Shown piece after piece: positions 25,036 to 36,600 of a DNA stretch of 64,000 nt. Source of the stretch: Amborella trichopoda (Eukaryota > Streptophyta > Magnoliopsida > Amborellales > Amborellaceae); the NCBI RefSeq assembly GCF_000471905.2, contig NW_006496932.1, positions 703,649 through 767,648 of the forward strand. Direction: 5' to 3'. Within the stretch, counting starts at the first letter, position 1. Each line of letters begins with the position of its first letter. The translations under genes and the position numbers were made by a program. The notes under the pieces are model-generated. The model did no database searches, was not told the origin of the DNA, and worked only from the letters and a program-made list of their open reading frames with translations.

Positions 25036-25240
25036 CTTTATCTTTATTTACAAGGTAGTCATAATCACTATTAAACTTAAACTTTTAAAATGGGTGGTTG
25101 TAAAATTGTCATTGAATAGATACAAAGTTAAAAAAAAGAAAAAAAATATTCGAACTTCATGACTCATCCAAAACCATCCAACTTGACATCTAATGAGTGG
25201 GAATAGTTGTAACCTCCTTGTAAAAAAGATAAGTGATCTC
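25036..25240. mobile_element. MITE family M5, copy 2
   Basis: Left end ATCTTTATTTACAAGGTAGT. The inverted right end reads ATCTTTTTTACAAGGAGGTT. The interior carries CCAAAACCATCCAACTTGAC as in other copies. Confidence 0.65.
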
Positions 25241-25866
25241 TTTGTAGATAATCCTATTATGTATTTAATACTCTGTTTTGTTTTTATGGGTAGTTTTGGA
25301 AACTTAAGTTTGCCATGCTTTTTATTTGTTTTCATGAAAGCGTAAGAAGTACATAATGGCAAGGCAAAGCCTTCTTTACAGAGTTTTGGTAAAAAGTATG
25401 CTTGTCCTTTTTCTTCTACTTCTTGGGGTAAATGGATTTCTCTCATGGTTTTCCAACTTTGGCTGTAATTCTATTATGTTTGATGAGTGCAAACCCTTTT
25501 TCTTTTTTTTTAATAGGAAAATGGTTTGATAGTGTTGCACTCCTATTAAAATAAGTAACGCTTCACCTAATAACTCATCGAAAATTGTAATTCAAGCATT
25601 GAAAAACATTTCTATTGGTCATCTCGACTTGAACGATTATGAGAAAAAATAGGATTTTAAACCTAAAAAATAGTGTATATTTTAACAAATTATCTAAACC
25701 GTCTATTTCTCCCTAAAATAGGTGTTCAAAGATCCTCAAGATCTGTAAGATTTGTTGAGTTTCAAAATTTATTGTCAATGTTGAAAATTGATTTTAGAAC
25801 CATCATGAAGATTTTTGTTGCCTAAGTCCTTTCTAGATGAGGATTTGATGTGAAACTTTATTTGAT
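25241..25866. other. Intergenic sequence
   Basis: A 132-codon minus-strand frame at 25048-25446 overlaps the MITE and shows no domain. Nothing else is supported. Confidence 0.45.
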
Positions 25867-26130
25867 TTTCATAAAGGCTAGGCCTTATAGAAACTTCATT
25901 GGTTTTATAGTTCTTTCGTTGAAGGGCACAAATTCTATGAGTCCATTTAGAAAGTTTCATAAAGCCTAGGCCTTATAGAAACTTCATCGGTTTTATAGTT
26001 CTTTCATTGAAGGGCACAATTTCTATGAGTCCATTTAGAAATTTTCATAAATCCTAGGCCTTATAGAAACTTCATCGGTTTTATAGTTCTTTATTTGAAG
26101 GGCACAATTTCTACAAGTACATTTAGAAAT
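25867..26130. repeat. 88-bp tandem repeat, three copies
   Basis: Units begin at 25867, 25955 and 26043 with TTTCATAAAKSCTAGGCC and continue CTTATAGAAACTTCATYGG and TTGAAGGGCACAA. The period is exactly 88 bp. The last unit runs into family R4, so the array appears to be an expansion of the left end of that repeat. Confidence 0.95.
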
Positions 26131-26380
26131 GAGTCACCTTCTAAAAATCTATTTTTGCAGTGGACTTTTGGACTTAATTTTTAAAGACATGTAATCTCTA
26201 ACATGGAGACCATGAAAATAAAAAAATAAATAAAATTTAAAAGTTAGAAAGAATAATTATATTAAAAAAACATTGGGACCTTTAGTTTCAATTAGTTTTA
26301 GATAGACCACCTATTTGCATCTACTTTTAAGATGGATGCTTTATACCTTGGGACCGCATAGAAATGCGGCCTAGCCCGCA
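26131..26380. repeat. Interspersed repeat family R4, copy 1
   Basis: Shared with copies at 26826-27013 plus 28484-28570 (split), 45490-45775 and 49266-49430. Common phrases are TAATCTCTAACATGGAGA, GATGGACCACCTATKTGCAT and AAGATGGATGCTTTATAC. It ends with a GC-rich hairpin (GGACCGCAT-AGAA-ATGCGGCC). Confidence 0.8.
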
Positions 26381-26825
26381 TGAATCAATTTTCTTTCACT
26401 GAATGTTGTGGAAGTATAATTGGACTTATCTGTGATTAATATTGTTTATTGGTTTTAGTCATAAGATAGTTTTGGTCTAACTTAAAAAAAAAAAAAGATT
26501 ATTTTGGGCTGGTAGAATTTTGCCTTCAAATTGAGTTTATCTGGATGTTTGGGTTCAAAGAATGCCCATTGTATACTTGAATGAAAGTACATGGAGACTG
26601 TCCACATTGAGATTTGTTTGCTAATATGACCAATTAATCTCCGTCATCCATCTTCCACAATGAGTGGTGAATGCTCTCTTGGTGTACCCTGCTATTGTAT
26701 GGTATACTTTCATGTAGCACAGGAAAACTTTTCAATTTCTAAGAGCGTATAGCATGGTCCCGCGGGGGCATGCAGTCATTTCACTTTCTTAAGAGGTCAT
26801 TATAGCAAGGACGCAATCAGCATGC
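26381..26825. other. Intergenic sequence
   Basis: Separates two R4 copies. No feature is recognised. Confidence 0.4.
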
Positions 26826-27234
26826 GACCAGCCCGCATAATGTAGAAATGCGGGCTTGGCAATAAATAAATATTTTAAATATAATTTGATCCTAGGCCTA
26901 TATAATCTTTAACATGGAGATCATGAATACGAAAACAAAAAAAAAAAAATTGAAAACTAAAAATAATAATAATATTAAAAAAACATTTGTACTGGTAGTT
27001 ACAATTATTTTTAGAGAAATTTACGTACGGACCATATTAGGGGGTCAATTACAAAATGGGATCACATTTGTCCTAAATTACGGGCGGCACTCCCCTCCCT
27101 TGCGGTGTTTTTTTTTTTTCCGAAGCTACCCTTCTGTTCAGTAATGCGAATACTGGATAAGTGGGTTTATACTGTGCAAAGCAAAACAATTGCCTGGTGT
27201 TTGAAATATGGGACAACAAGCCCTCTCTCCCTCC

Positions 27235-27364
27235 AAACATCGTGACTTTATTTTTTTTTTTAAATAATGCAGTTGGTCCTTGGTTTACCAAGTTTCCAGC
27301 AAACATCGTGGCTTTGCATTTTTTTATATAATGCAGTTGGTCTTTGGTTTACCAAGTTTCCAGC
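27235..27364. repeat. Tandem duplication of about 65 bp at the TIR/fragment junction
   Basis: 27235-27300 and 27301-27364 share AAACATCGTG, AATGCAGTTGGTCYTTGG and TTTACCAAGTTTCCAGC. Each copy encodes GNLVNQGPTAL on the minus strand, so the duplication includes the end of the captured gene. Confidence 0.9.
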
Positions 27365-27900
27365 AATCGAAATCCGGGAACTCAGGTCATAGTGGGTCAG
27401 ATCCAGGCTAACAAAAATGGAGAGATTTCCTAAAGTTTCCAGGAATTATACCTGAAAATCTATGGTATGAGAGGTTTAAAGTCCCATAAATTTGGCTTAG
27501 TTTACCGATTTCTTTTGGGATTGAACCATTAAATTGGTTATCTGAAAGGTCTAGGTGGGTCATATTGGTGAGGTTCCCGATGGCCGAAAAAAAATTTCTA
27601 GCAAAGTAGTTCTGGCGAAGGATTAATAGGCGGAGGTGGGAGAGCGCGCCTATCTCAGAGGGGAGGTAGCCAGAAAGTGAGTGGCCAGAGAGTGAGATAT
27701 CTGCAGCTTGGCCGGAAATGCACTGGACTCCAGCCCAAGGGTGTGGGGTTTCGTTCCCGGATGAGAGAACATCGTTTGGGTCGTTGGCAATGGTGGATTT
27801 GAAGGCGAGGAGAGAGAGACCTTCACGGTTTAGAAAGATAGAGAGAGGGAAGGGGGTATAGAAAGAGGAGAGAGAAGAGGCAATGAAGGAGGAGGCTCAT
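27259..27900 (-). pseudogene. Captured LRR receptor-like kinase fragment (signal peptide, LRRNT, LRRs)
   Basis: The minus strand reads a hydrophobic leader from 27900 (MSLLLHCLFSLLFLYP), then after a frame change LNREGLSLLAFKSTIANDP, PHPWAGVQC and the LRR consensus phrases LSGYLPSEIGALSHLRLL, IGNLTNMTHLDLSDNQFNGS and GTLNLSYHRFSGIIPGNF. A second frame change leads to VSLDLTHYDLSSRI and GNLVNQGPTAL. This order is that of LRR receptor-like kinases of subfamily III (At1g67510-like), which sense signals at the plasma membrane through an LRR ectodomain. The transmembrane and kinase parts are absent, and the middle LRRs look deleted. About 130 codons of the LRR section stay open, although a conserved Trp in LRRNT is replaced (SSGNE for SSWNE). 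Captured and probably non-functional. Confidence 0.85.
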
Positions 27901-28570
27901 TTTGTAGTTTTTTATGTTAATTTGAAAAGGCATTTCTTTTCCTTCTTGGGTTTGTCGTGGAAGTGAATGAAGTAATGGAGATTGGATTGCCAGTTCTGTT
28001 TGCAGGTCGTTTTGGATTCATGGAGTATGAAAAAGAAAAGAAAAACGAGAGTACCTTTCTCTCTCTAGCTCTCTCTCCTTTTTGGGAAATTGTAGAGAGA
28101 GGAAAGCAGCAGTTAATTGTTTGAGGTCTTGTCTGCAAGAGAGAGAGATGGTTGGGGGGGAGAGAGAGCATGATATAGAAGGGTGCGAGAGAGAAGGCTT
28201 GGTGGTACTGATTGGAGAGAGAGGGATTGTTGGTTTTGGAGAGAGAGAAGGCTTGTTGGTTCGGGGATACCATATAGGTGTATGATATTTCAAATACTGG
28301 ATATCTGTTTTGCTTTGCAGTGTATAAACCTCACATGTTCGGTATTCGTATTACCGGACATGGTGTAACTTGAGGAGAAAAAAAAAAACACCGCAAGAGG
28401 GAGGGGGTGTCGCCTGTAAATTGAGACAAACATGATCTCATTTTATAATTGATCCCCCAATATGGTCCGTATGTAAATTTCTCTTATTTTTAGATGGACC
28501 AACTATTTGCATATCTTTAAGATGGATGCTTTGTACCTTTAGACCGCATATTGTAGAAATGCGATCCAAC

Positions 28571-28784
28571 CCACATGAAATAATTGTTTTATAACAAGGG
28601 TAACAAATAGGGATAAAAAATTGGTGGCACTTAAAAGAAATAGGTTAGGCAGTGCTATGGGTCCACAATGTTTGTTTGGACCCACAAGTCAAACTCATGA
28701 TTAGGGGATATTGAGATGGATGAGTGGCAAGACAAAAAGGGATAATTTGGAAACAAATTAGGTGTGGCACCAATAGGATAATAT
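28571..28784. other. Short intergenic stretch
   Basis: No feature is recognised. Confidence 0.4.
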
Positions 28785-30664
28785 TGCTAGTACCGATATG
28801 TATCAATATGGATACATGTTAGTATTGATATCTATCTGTATAGATATCTCTGGATAAGTTTATATGCCCTTGATATATATGATAGATATAGATATCTATC
28901 CATGACTGTTACGGGCCATATATTTATATGATCCTTGTTTAATTTTTGATATAATCAATATACATAGAGTTCTTTGCATATCATGGTATCAAAACTCCTC
29001 AACCTCGGATCTGGGCTACTCAAATCTGAGGTTGTCGTAGTCTCTTTGCCCGTCCTATCCGCATCGAGGCCTCAAATTCGTTACGAAAATTTCATGTCGT
29101 TTTTTTCTCAACCTCAAATCCGAGCTCTACCGCCATTGAGTTGTTTTAGCTATTTCAACTCATTGCCCCGTCAAGGGCTTTGAATTTGTAAGCTTTTTGG
29201 TTCACTGCTCCAGGATCGTGAAACCAATACGTGCAAAAAAAAAAAAAGTTTTTTTATTGTGGAGCCTTCCCTTTAAAACTACTTCCGTGCAATATGCTTC
29301 TGTTTTTTTTGCAAATCAACCTGTGCCAAAAAAAAGGGTTTGCAAAAGCTTTTTTTGCAAATTGAGCTGCGACAACCTTTTGAAAGAACTCCAGACCATC
29401 CACTTGCTTCTTGAAGTCCGTGCTCAGAAGTTGTTTGTGCAAGTCTATAAATTTGTTCCAACCGTGGTTCCTCAAATTTATGTTTACATAAAATCTTGAG
29501 CAGCCACCATAGCATCCTGTTTGGAAACCTTTGTTTGATTACCTCTCAAGGTCACAACTTTTTATTTGAAAGAGAGAGAGAGAAGAGGAGGGGAGAGAGA
29601 GAGTTGTTATCCTATCAAGATCTCAGTCTAAAGAGAAAGAGGGAGTTGGTTGTTGCCCTGCTGAGATCGTAGTAGAGAGATCTTTGTGATCTCACAGTTT
29701 AGAGAGAGTTGGTTGCTGCCCTCCTTGTTGCTACCTTTATGTGATCTGAAAGTCATTTTCCATTGCCCATTGCTTTAAGTAATATGGCTCCCCTCTAATG
29801 CTGGACCTTTGTGCCGGATCTGAAACGTTCTAAATCCACATATGAAAATAGCCTCAATAAAACAACCACTGAGTTATGTTTCGACTCTCCATCAAGTCGT
29901 GTTTCGACTCTCCGTCTAGTCGTGTTTCGACTCTTTGTTGAGTCGTGTTTCAACTCTCTGTCGAATCGTATTTCGACTCTTTACCAAGTCGCATGTCGAC
30001 TCTTTGCAAAACAGCCACTGAGTCGTGTTTCAACTCTTTGCAAAATAACCATAAGTGAACCTTTGATTTGAGCCCTTTTGTCTCTGTATTGGCATGAGAG
30101 CTATTGAACCTGTCTCGGATCCATACCAAGTCCTTTTGGCTCTTCCAAGTGCCATTCTGTTTTCTCAACTGTCTCGACTGCTTTTCTATCTCCGGTGAAG
30201 ATATGAAATTTTTGTTTAATTGCACGAGCCTGCTTTGGTATGGTTGTCTGTTCCTGAGGCCGCTGATTTGTCATTGCTTGAGCTTGTTGATCAGCCGCTT
30301 CTCCATTGTTGTTTTCTGTGCTTGTTGATCAAATAATTTGAGCATGGCAATCACTACTTCTATTGGTCAAGCTATGTACCTGAAGATCCAACTACTCATT
30401 TCTACAACTTAGTATTCAAACTCCAACTGCTCTCTCAAAGCATCTTGAGTTTGAGGGGGGTGTTAGTACTGATATGTACCAGTATAGATACATGTTAGTA
30501 TGGATATGCATCAGTATGGATATCTATCTATATCAATATATATCTCTTGATAAGTTTAGGTACCCTTGATATATATAGATAGCTATCTATGACTGTTACT
30601 GGCCATATATTTTTATGGGTCTTATTTATTCTTTGATATAATCAATATACACAGAGTTCTCTCA
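28785..30664 (+). mobile_element. Short-LTR retrotransposon (non-autonomous, TRIM-like)
   Basis: Two direct LTRs of about 200 bp, 28785-28978 and 30461-30664, share TACYGATATGTAYCARTAT, GATATATATAGATA-type repeats, ACTGTTACKGGCCATATAT and TGATATAATCAATATAC. The first is followed by TGGTATCAAAAC, a decayed Met-tRNA primer-binding site (28984). The second is preceded by the polypurine tract TTTGAGGGGGG. The 1.48-kb interior has no recognisable gag or pol, so the element would depend on another copia element's enzymes. I could not find a convincing target duplication. Confidence 0.85.
29871..30046. repeat. 23-bp tandem array of small palindromes
   Basis: Seven units centred on AGTCGTGTTTCGACT (arms AGTCG/CGACT, loop TGTTT), mostly spaced 23 bp apart. 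Two of the last units are separated by an extra TTTGCAAAACAGCCACTG. The period is not a multiple of three, so it is unlikely to be kept for a protein. Confidence 0.9.
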
Positions 30665-30734
30665 TATTATGAGATTCTATCAAAAATGACTATGAAACCT
30701 TTTTACCCCGTGTTTCTGTCCCACCTGCCCGACT

Positions 30735-31137
30735 TGCTGACTATGAAATCTTTTTACCTCTGCACCAGACATATTGAAGTTGATTGCCACTACGTTCGAT
30801 AAGAATATTTGTCGGGCACACTTTATCTGCCCTATGTCTCTTCTGTTGCTCAACTTGTGACTCCTTTACCAAATCTCCTTGTGGACTTCTCGCAGTTTGT
30901 TTCTAAACTCTCCATTATTCCTTTTAAATCATCTCAACTTTGAGGGGGAGTGTGAATAAATATAGCGAGTTGTATTGCATGGGCACAATGCACAATTGCA
31001 TATTAAAATTATATAAAAACTGTATCTTATTTATTTAGCAACTATTAACTATTTATTGTATTTACATGCAATCCTTCTTTATAAATCCACCATTGTAACA
31101 TCAATTTTATCAATGAAGAGACACAATATTCTCACAA
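30735..31137 (+). mobile_element. Copia-C 3' end: RNase H tail, polypurine tract and LTR
   Basis: RHIEVDCHYVR, then YLPYVSSVAQL and LSIIPFKSSQL reproduce the C-terminal end of a copia RNase H (family pattern TKHIEVDCHFIRE, YVSS-QLAD). It is followed by TTTGAGGGGGAG and an LTR-like segment starting TGTGAATAAATATAG (30951) that ends near 31137. The upstream polyprotein is absent, so this is a truncated element. A stop lies inside the RNase H part. Confidence 0.75.
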
Positions 31138-31963
31138 TCTAAAAGCCATCTAAATTTTTCTCTGCCCATTTTTGGCACAGTAGTTCATGGGGGACATTGT
31201 GTTGCAATTTGCAACTTCTTGACCATCAAGAAATAAGCCCAAAATCCCAATCTTAGGCTGCTTTTCATTTTTTAAAAAAAATATTATTGTTTGGGGGTGT
31301 TTTGATGCAAATAAAATCACACCAGAGGTAGTTGCTATGAGTATGGGTCACAAAACTAGATTACAATCCCAGGCAGGTGGAACCATGGATTTCAGACGTT
31401 TTAAGCAGTCCCATGTTACTCCATAAGTGGGGGGAAATATGATGATAAGTCCAAATGGTGGCCTAGTAAACACAATGTGTAATGTGTAGTGTCGACCGGC
31501 CTAAATAAGTCCCCAACATAATAACTATTGGAATATCACATGAATCATTGGAACTGGATACAGTTCGTGAATAGAGTTTGTAACTGGGCCGAAACTTTTT
31601 AAACCTCCAACAAATGAGGAAAATAAGTCTCAAGCAACAATGATGAGGATCGGCACCTGTTGCATGGTCAAACTGGTGAATGGATGGTCCAAAAATGAGC
31701 ATGGTCAAACCTACTTTGAACTCATTTAAGGGTTCCAAACTATAATCTAAGGTGCCACCAAGAAATCCTCCAAAAATCAAATCAATCCGATATCATATGG
31801 CCGAGATACACAAATTTGAAGACCATTGAAGGAGCAAAATCTAGGCCCAAAATGACTCCATATTTGCAAAGAAACACTTAGAAGCCTAAATTTTTATTAA
31901 GAAATCAACTATGTTGAAAAACTCATTTTCCAAATTTGAACTCGACCCAATATCAAGAAGCTC
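31138..31963. other. Unassigned sequence
   Basis: No domain or repeat is recognised. A 105-codon minus-strand frame at 31463-31780 has no recognisable feature. Confidence 0.4.
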
Positions 31964-32402
31964 CATTTTTTGAGGTATTCTTTGGCAGACCATCAACGGA
32001 CCACCATACTTTTATAGAAAGTCCACATTGTAGTTGTAGCCTAACAGATCATGAGCAAGCAATGAATATTCAATTATATCTCATGATCCCATGGCCGATA
32101 AGCCCATTTTTTCGAGGTATTCTTTGGCGGACCATCAAGGGGCCACCATACTTTTGTAGAAAGTTCACGTTGTAGGTCCAGCAGTTCATGAGCAAGTAAT
32201 GAGTTTTATTATTCCCAAATATTCAATTATATCTCATGATCCCCATGGCCGATAAGCCCATTTTTTGAGGTATTCTTTGGCGAACCATCAAGGGGCCACC
32301 ATACTTTTGTAGAAAGTCCACATTGTAGTTGTGGCCTAGTAGTTCATAAGCAAGTAATGAATTTTATTCTTCCCAAATATTTAATTATATCTCATGATCC
32401 TC
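31964..32402. repeat. Tandem repeat of about 130-155 bp, three copies
   Basis: Units near 31964, 32095 and 32247 share CCATTTTTT-GAGGTATTCTTTGGC, CACCATACTTTT and CAATTATATCTCATGATCC. The second and third also share GGGGCCACCATAC and ATGGCCGATAAGCCC. The first unit is shorter by one internal block. Confidence 0.9.
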
Positions 32403-33300
32403 ATGGTAGATAACTCGTATTTTAATATACTATTCTCCATCCAAAGAGCTTTCTATGGATATAGATGTCTATGAGGTTCCTAACACGGATCATAACTAGA
32501 TTGAAGAAAAAATGTAGAAGATCAAAAGTGAGTTCATGTGTCTTAATCCCCATGGCCTTGATCCATTTTTTCATCATATGCTCCAATCCGCGAAGCATTT
32601 TAAGCTGAAATTTTATAGATAAGTTTTTCACTCAACCCCCTAAACATCTATATAATTTATTTTCGGGTTTAAAGCCGAATTGGGGATAAATCATAGATAG
32701 AATCTGTCCAAAATATGGAGATTGCGGACTTCTAAAAAAATGGTCAATAAAATTCTCAGAGTTTTTAATCTAAATTTATTCCCAAATGATTCCTCACAGT
32801 TTCATTGTGACAGATCGTCAATAAAGCGTGAAATTTGAGAGAAGCACGCCAAACGTACAAATTTGATTCTTACTCTTTCAAATATTTGAGCTTTTAATTT
32901 AAAATTATTAAATATGATGATAACAAGATGTCGTACAAAATTGTGGAATAAAAGTGAGCAAAAATCGAGGAAAAATGCATCAAACATTGAGAAATTGGAA
33001 GGAGGACCGAGAGAGAAGATGCCCAAGGGCAAATGCAGTATATTATTTCAAATTTGGACCCTCCAAATTGGTCATTTTTCAATGCTGAACCAACTTTTGA
33101 TAATCTACGAATGAGAAACTTACGAACCCAATCTCTCTTTTACCCTAACGCTGGTGTGATAAACAAATCAAAGTTCTTAAAGTACCTTTACTCAAATACC
33201 CAAATTATAAAATTACCCCAAAAAGTCACATATTTCAAAAAGTTCCATAATTGGTCGATCACAATTGGCTCTAACACAGCCAAACGTACTCATCCACCGA
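32403..33300. other. Unassigned sequence upstream of the gypsy pol
   Basis: May be the 5' part of the gypsy element (LTR, leader or gag), but it shares nothing with the gypsy LTR at 38765 and shows no gag motif. Confidence 0.4.
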
Positions 33301-33609
33301 TGCAAACCCAGGAACGGAATTGGTCAATCACTTCCCTATCTCGAGAATTGCTGGAAAGCATAGCAGCGGCACCTTCAAGTCCCGATGCCATAAAACGGAT
33401 AGGCACAGGGTGGCCATCTAACCACCCTACGCGTCCAGTCCCCAACATTTATCTCGCGAGTCCCATAAAGGACACCTCTTATGTTATTTCAAAAACCGTT
33501 GAAAAATCAAAACATGACAAAACTGATAATAATGAAAAAGAATTTTAAAAAACGGCGAACACTCAAGATAGTCGGATAATGGTGCACAATATCCAAGATG
33601 ACGAATTAA

Positions 33610-36600
33610 ATGACCAAGACGAAGATCAAGAGAGCCAAGAGTCTGAAGAAATCCCTCAACCTGAGGATCCGAGTGTGTTTTGACTATAGAGACCTCAACA
33701 AAGCATGCCCAAAGGACAATTTTCCATTACCAAATATAGATGCCTTAGTCGACAACACTGCGGAGCATGAGATTTTATCATTCATGGATGGCTACTCAGG
33801 TTACAACCAGATCTTCATGGCAGAAGAAGATCTGACCAAGACTTTGTTCATAACGCAATGGGGAACTTACTGCTACAAAGTCATGTCCTTCGGCCTCAAA
33901 AATATAGGGGCAACTTATCAACGGGCAATGATTAACATCTTCCACGACTTAATGCACAACATTATGGAAGACTATGTCGACGGCATTCTGGTGAAGTTGA
34001 AGACCAGGCCTGATCATCTCACCAACTTGATAACCATTTTCGAAAGGCTCTGAAAACATCAACTCAAACTCAATCCGCAAAAATGTGCCTTTGGGGTTGA
34101 ATCCGTAAATTATTAGGCTCTATAGTAAGCCAAAGGGGTATTGAGATTGACCTGTTCAAAATACGAGCCATTACTGAAATGCCCTCTCCCCAAGACATCA
34201 AAGAAATTCATGGGCTGCAAGGTTGCGTACAAGCCATAAGGCATTTCATCTCACAACAAGCAGACAAGTGCGCTCCGTTTAATAGACTACTCAAGAAAGA
34301 TACCCCATTCATATGGGATAATGAGTGCCAAAAAGCGTTTGATCAAATCAATGAGTACCTCACAAAACTTCCCATCCTTAGTTCTCCTAGTCCAGACAAA
34401 CCCCTTGTTCTTGTACGTGTCAGTGAGAGACAAAACCATGGGGGCAATGTCAGAGAATACAATAACCATGAAAAAGAACAAACGATATACTACCTCAGCA
34501 AGACTATGGACTATGATACAAGATACGCGAATGTGGATAAGCACTGCTTGCCGCTTGTGTGGGCCATACAGAAGTTAAGACACTACGTCATATCTCATTC
34601 AGTCAAGCTCATCCAAAAAATAGACTCACTCAAGTACATATTGGAGAGACCAGTCTTGAACGGACGTTTGACGAAGTGGATAATGCTATTGAGCGAGTTC
34701 GAGATCGAATATATTACTCAGAAATCGATCAAAGGACAAGTCAGTGCTGACCACTTAGTTAAACAAGCACTGCCAGATAACACTCCTGTCAACACGGATC
34801 TCCTTGATGAGAACATCTTCACAATTGAGGAATCAATTTGGGAGCTATACTTCGATGGTGCAATGAATGAATACGGGTCAGGTATATGAGTCATATTATG
34901 CTCACCCGAGAAGATTTAATGCCAACAGCCATCAGATTGAATTCCCATGTAACAATAACGTTGCTGAATATGAAACCTTAATAGCCGGGTTCGAGAATGT
35001 CATGGGAATGAAAATCCAACAAATACGAGTGATTGATGACTCCTTACTCGTCATAAACCAAGTTCAAGGGATTTGGAAGGTGAAAGGAGAAAAACTCAAG
35101 CCCTATTAAGAAAAGGTGGAAAAGATGATCCCATATTTCAAGAAAATCACCTTTAAGCATGTAACTAGGGGAAATAATCAGTTCACCGACGCCTTTGCGA
35201 CCCTTGATTCAATGGTTGATATTCCTTCAAAAATCATCATGAAGTCGTTCTATATCAAGAACAAACATGATCCTTTCCCACCAAGGATCGAAGAAGAAAT
35301 AGAGCAAGAAAATGAGAACGATGGGGAAGTATCTGTCGTGGCTTTAGATGCGCCAGTTACGACAAAACCATGGTTCCACGATGTTCTGTCATTGCTGAAA
35401 GATGAGTTATACCCTGAAGGAGCCATCAAAAAGGAGAAAGAAGCCCTTCGAAGGTTTTCTATGGGATTCTTAGAAAGAGGTGATCTCTTGTTCAAAAAGT
35501 CCTTCAATGACATCATTCTATGTATCTTGATCAGCCAGAGATTGACCAAGTACTGACAGAGTTACACAATGAAGGAGGTCATTCTGGCGCAATCGCCTTA
35601 GCTCAGAAAATCAGGCGCCACGGCTATTACTGGACCACCATGGTTGAAGATTGTTGGAAGTTCGTAAAGATGTGTCCCAAATGTCAACTTTATGGAGACC
35701 TCATCCATGCACCGTCCATACCACTCAACTCAACACCACCTGTATGGCCTTTTGCCATATGGGGTCTTGATATCATCGAAATAATCTCGCCAAAAGCCTC
35801 AAATGACCACCGTTTTATATTAACGGTTATAGACTACTTCACCAAACGGGTAGAGGCTGCATCATTTGTCAAAATTGAGGGACAACATGTTGTCCGTTTC
35901 ATAAAGAACAATATTGTATTAAGGTTCGGTGTTGCTAAGTCAATCATTACTGACAATGGATCCAATCTAAAAAATGAAAAGGTCTCTACTGTGTGCAAAA
36001 AGTTTAGAATAACATAGAAATTCTCCACACCTTACTATCCTCAAGGAAATGGACAAGCAGAGGCCACAAACAAAAAACTTCTCAAAATTATAGACATAAT
36101 AATAGAAGGTGGCAATGATTGGCACGAAAAGCTAAATGACGTGCTATGGGCCTACTGGACAATTGAGAAGACTCCTACTGGCATGACCCCGTACTCATTA
36201 GTGTATGGTATGGAAGCAGTGTTACCCATTGAAGTTGAGATATCGTCTCTCTGAGTGCTTATATATAAAGATTCAGATGATAAACAAAAGATCGAAGCAC
36301 GAATCGCTGCCCTCGTTAATTTGGATGAAAGACGACTACGAGCAACATAAAATATTGTTGCTTACCAGCGTAGAATGGAGAGGGCATACCAAAGTAAAGT
36401 TGTTCCTTGACAGTTCAAGGAAGGGGACATGGTACTCAAGAAAATCTTCGACACTCCTACAAACCCAAACCCTTTAAGCAAGTTCAAACCTAATTGGGAG
36501 GGGTCATTCATAGTCACCCGAGTGCACGCAGGCAATTCTTATAAGATCAAGAATCAGGAGGGGTACGAGCTCAACAACCTCATCAATGCGATGTATCTTA

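Larger units (their letters stand above)
27014..28483. mobile_element. Pack-MULE (Mutator-like element carrying a host-gene fragment)
   Basis: The ends GAGAAATTTACGTACGGACC and, inverted, GAGAAATTTACATACGGACC begin TIRs of roughly 220-240 bp that stay alignable through CAAAGCAAAACA and CAACAAGCC. The element is flanked by the perfect 9-bp direct repeat TTATTTTTA (27005-27013 and 28484-28492), the target size of the Mutator superfamily. It sits inside an R4 repeat whose two halves join across it. No transposase is present. Instead the interior carries a minus-strand fragment of an LRR receptor-kinase gene. Long TIRs, 9-bp TSD and a captured gene fragment together define a Pack-MULE. Confidence 0.93.
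26826..28570. repeat. Interspersed repeat family R4, copy 2, split by a Pack-MULE
   Basis: The left part (26826-27013) begins at the hairpin GCCCGCAT-AATGTAGAA-ATGCGGGC. The right part resumes at 28484 with TTATTTTTAGATGGACC and ends at the hairpin AGACCGCATATTGTAGAAAT. Removing 27014-28483 and one TSD restores the continuous R4 sequence seen in copies 1 and 3. Confidence 0.85.

Noticed and set aside
25048..25446. 132-codon minus-strand frame
   Set aside because: Overlaps an M5 MITE, ends in a homopolymer-derived Phe run and has no recognisable domain.
28082..28293. Frames on both strands in GA-rich sequence
   Set aside because: They lie in the right TIR of the Pack-MULE and reflect its GA/CT composition.
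29871..30046. CRISPR-like spaced repeat
   Set aside because: The repeats are contiguous 23-bp minisatellite units within a plant LTR element, with no unique spacers. The same applies to 11864-12110 and 20883-21500.
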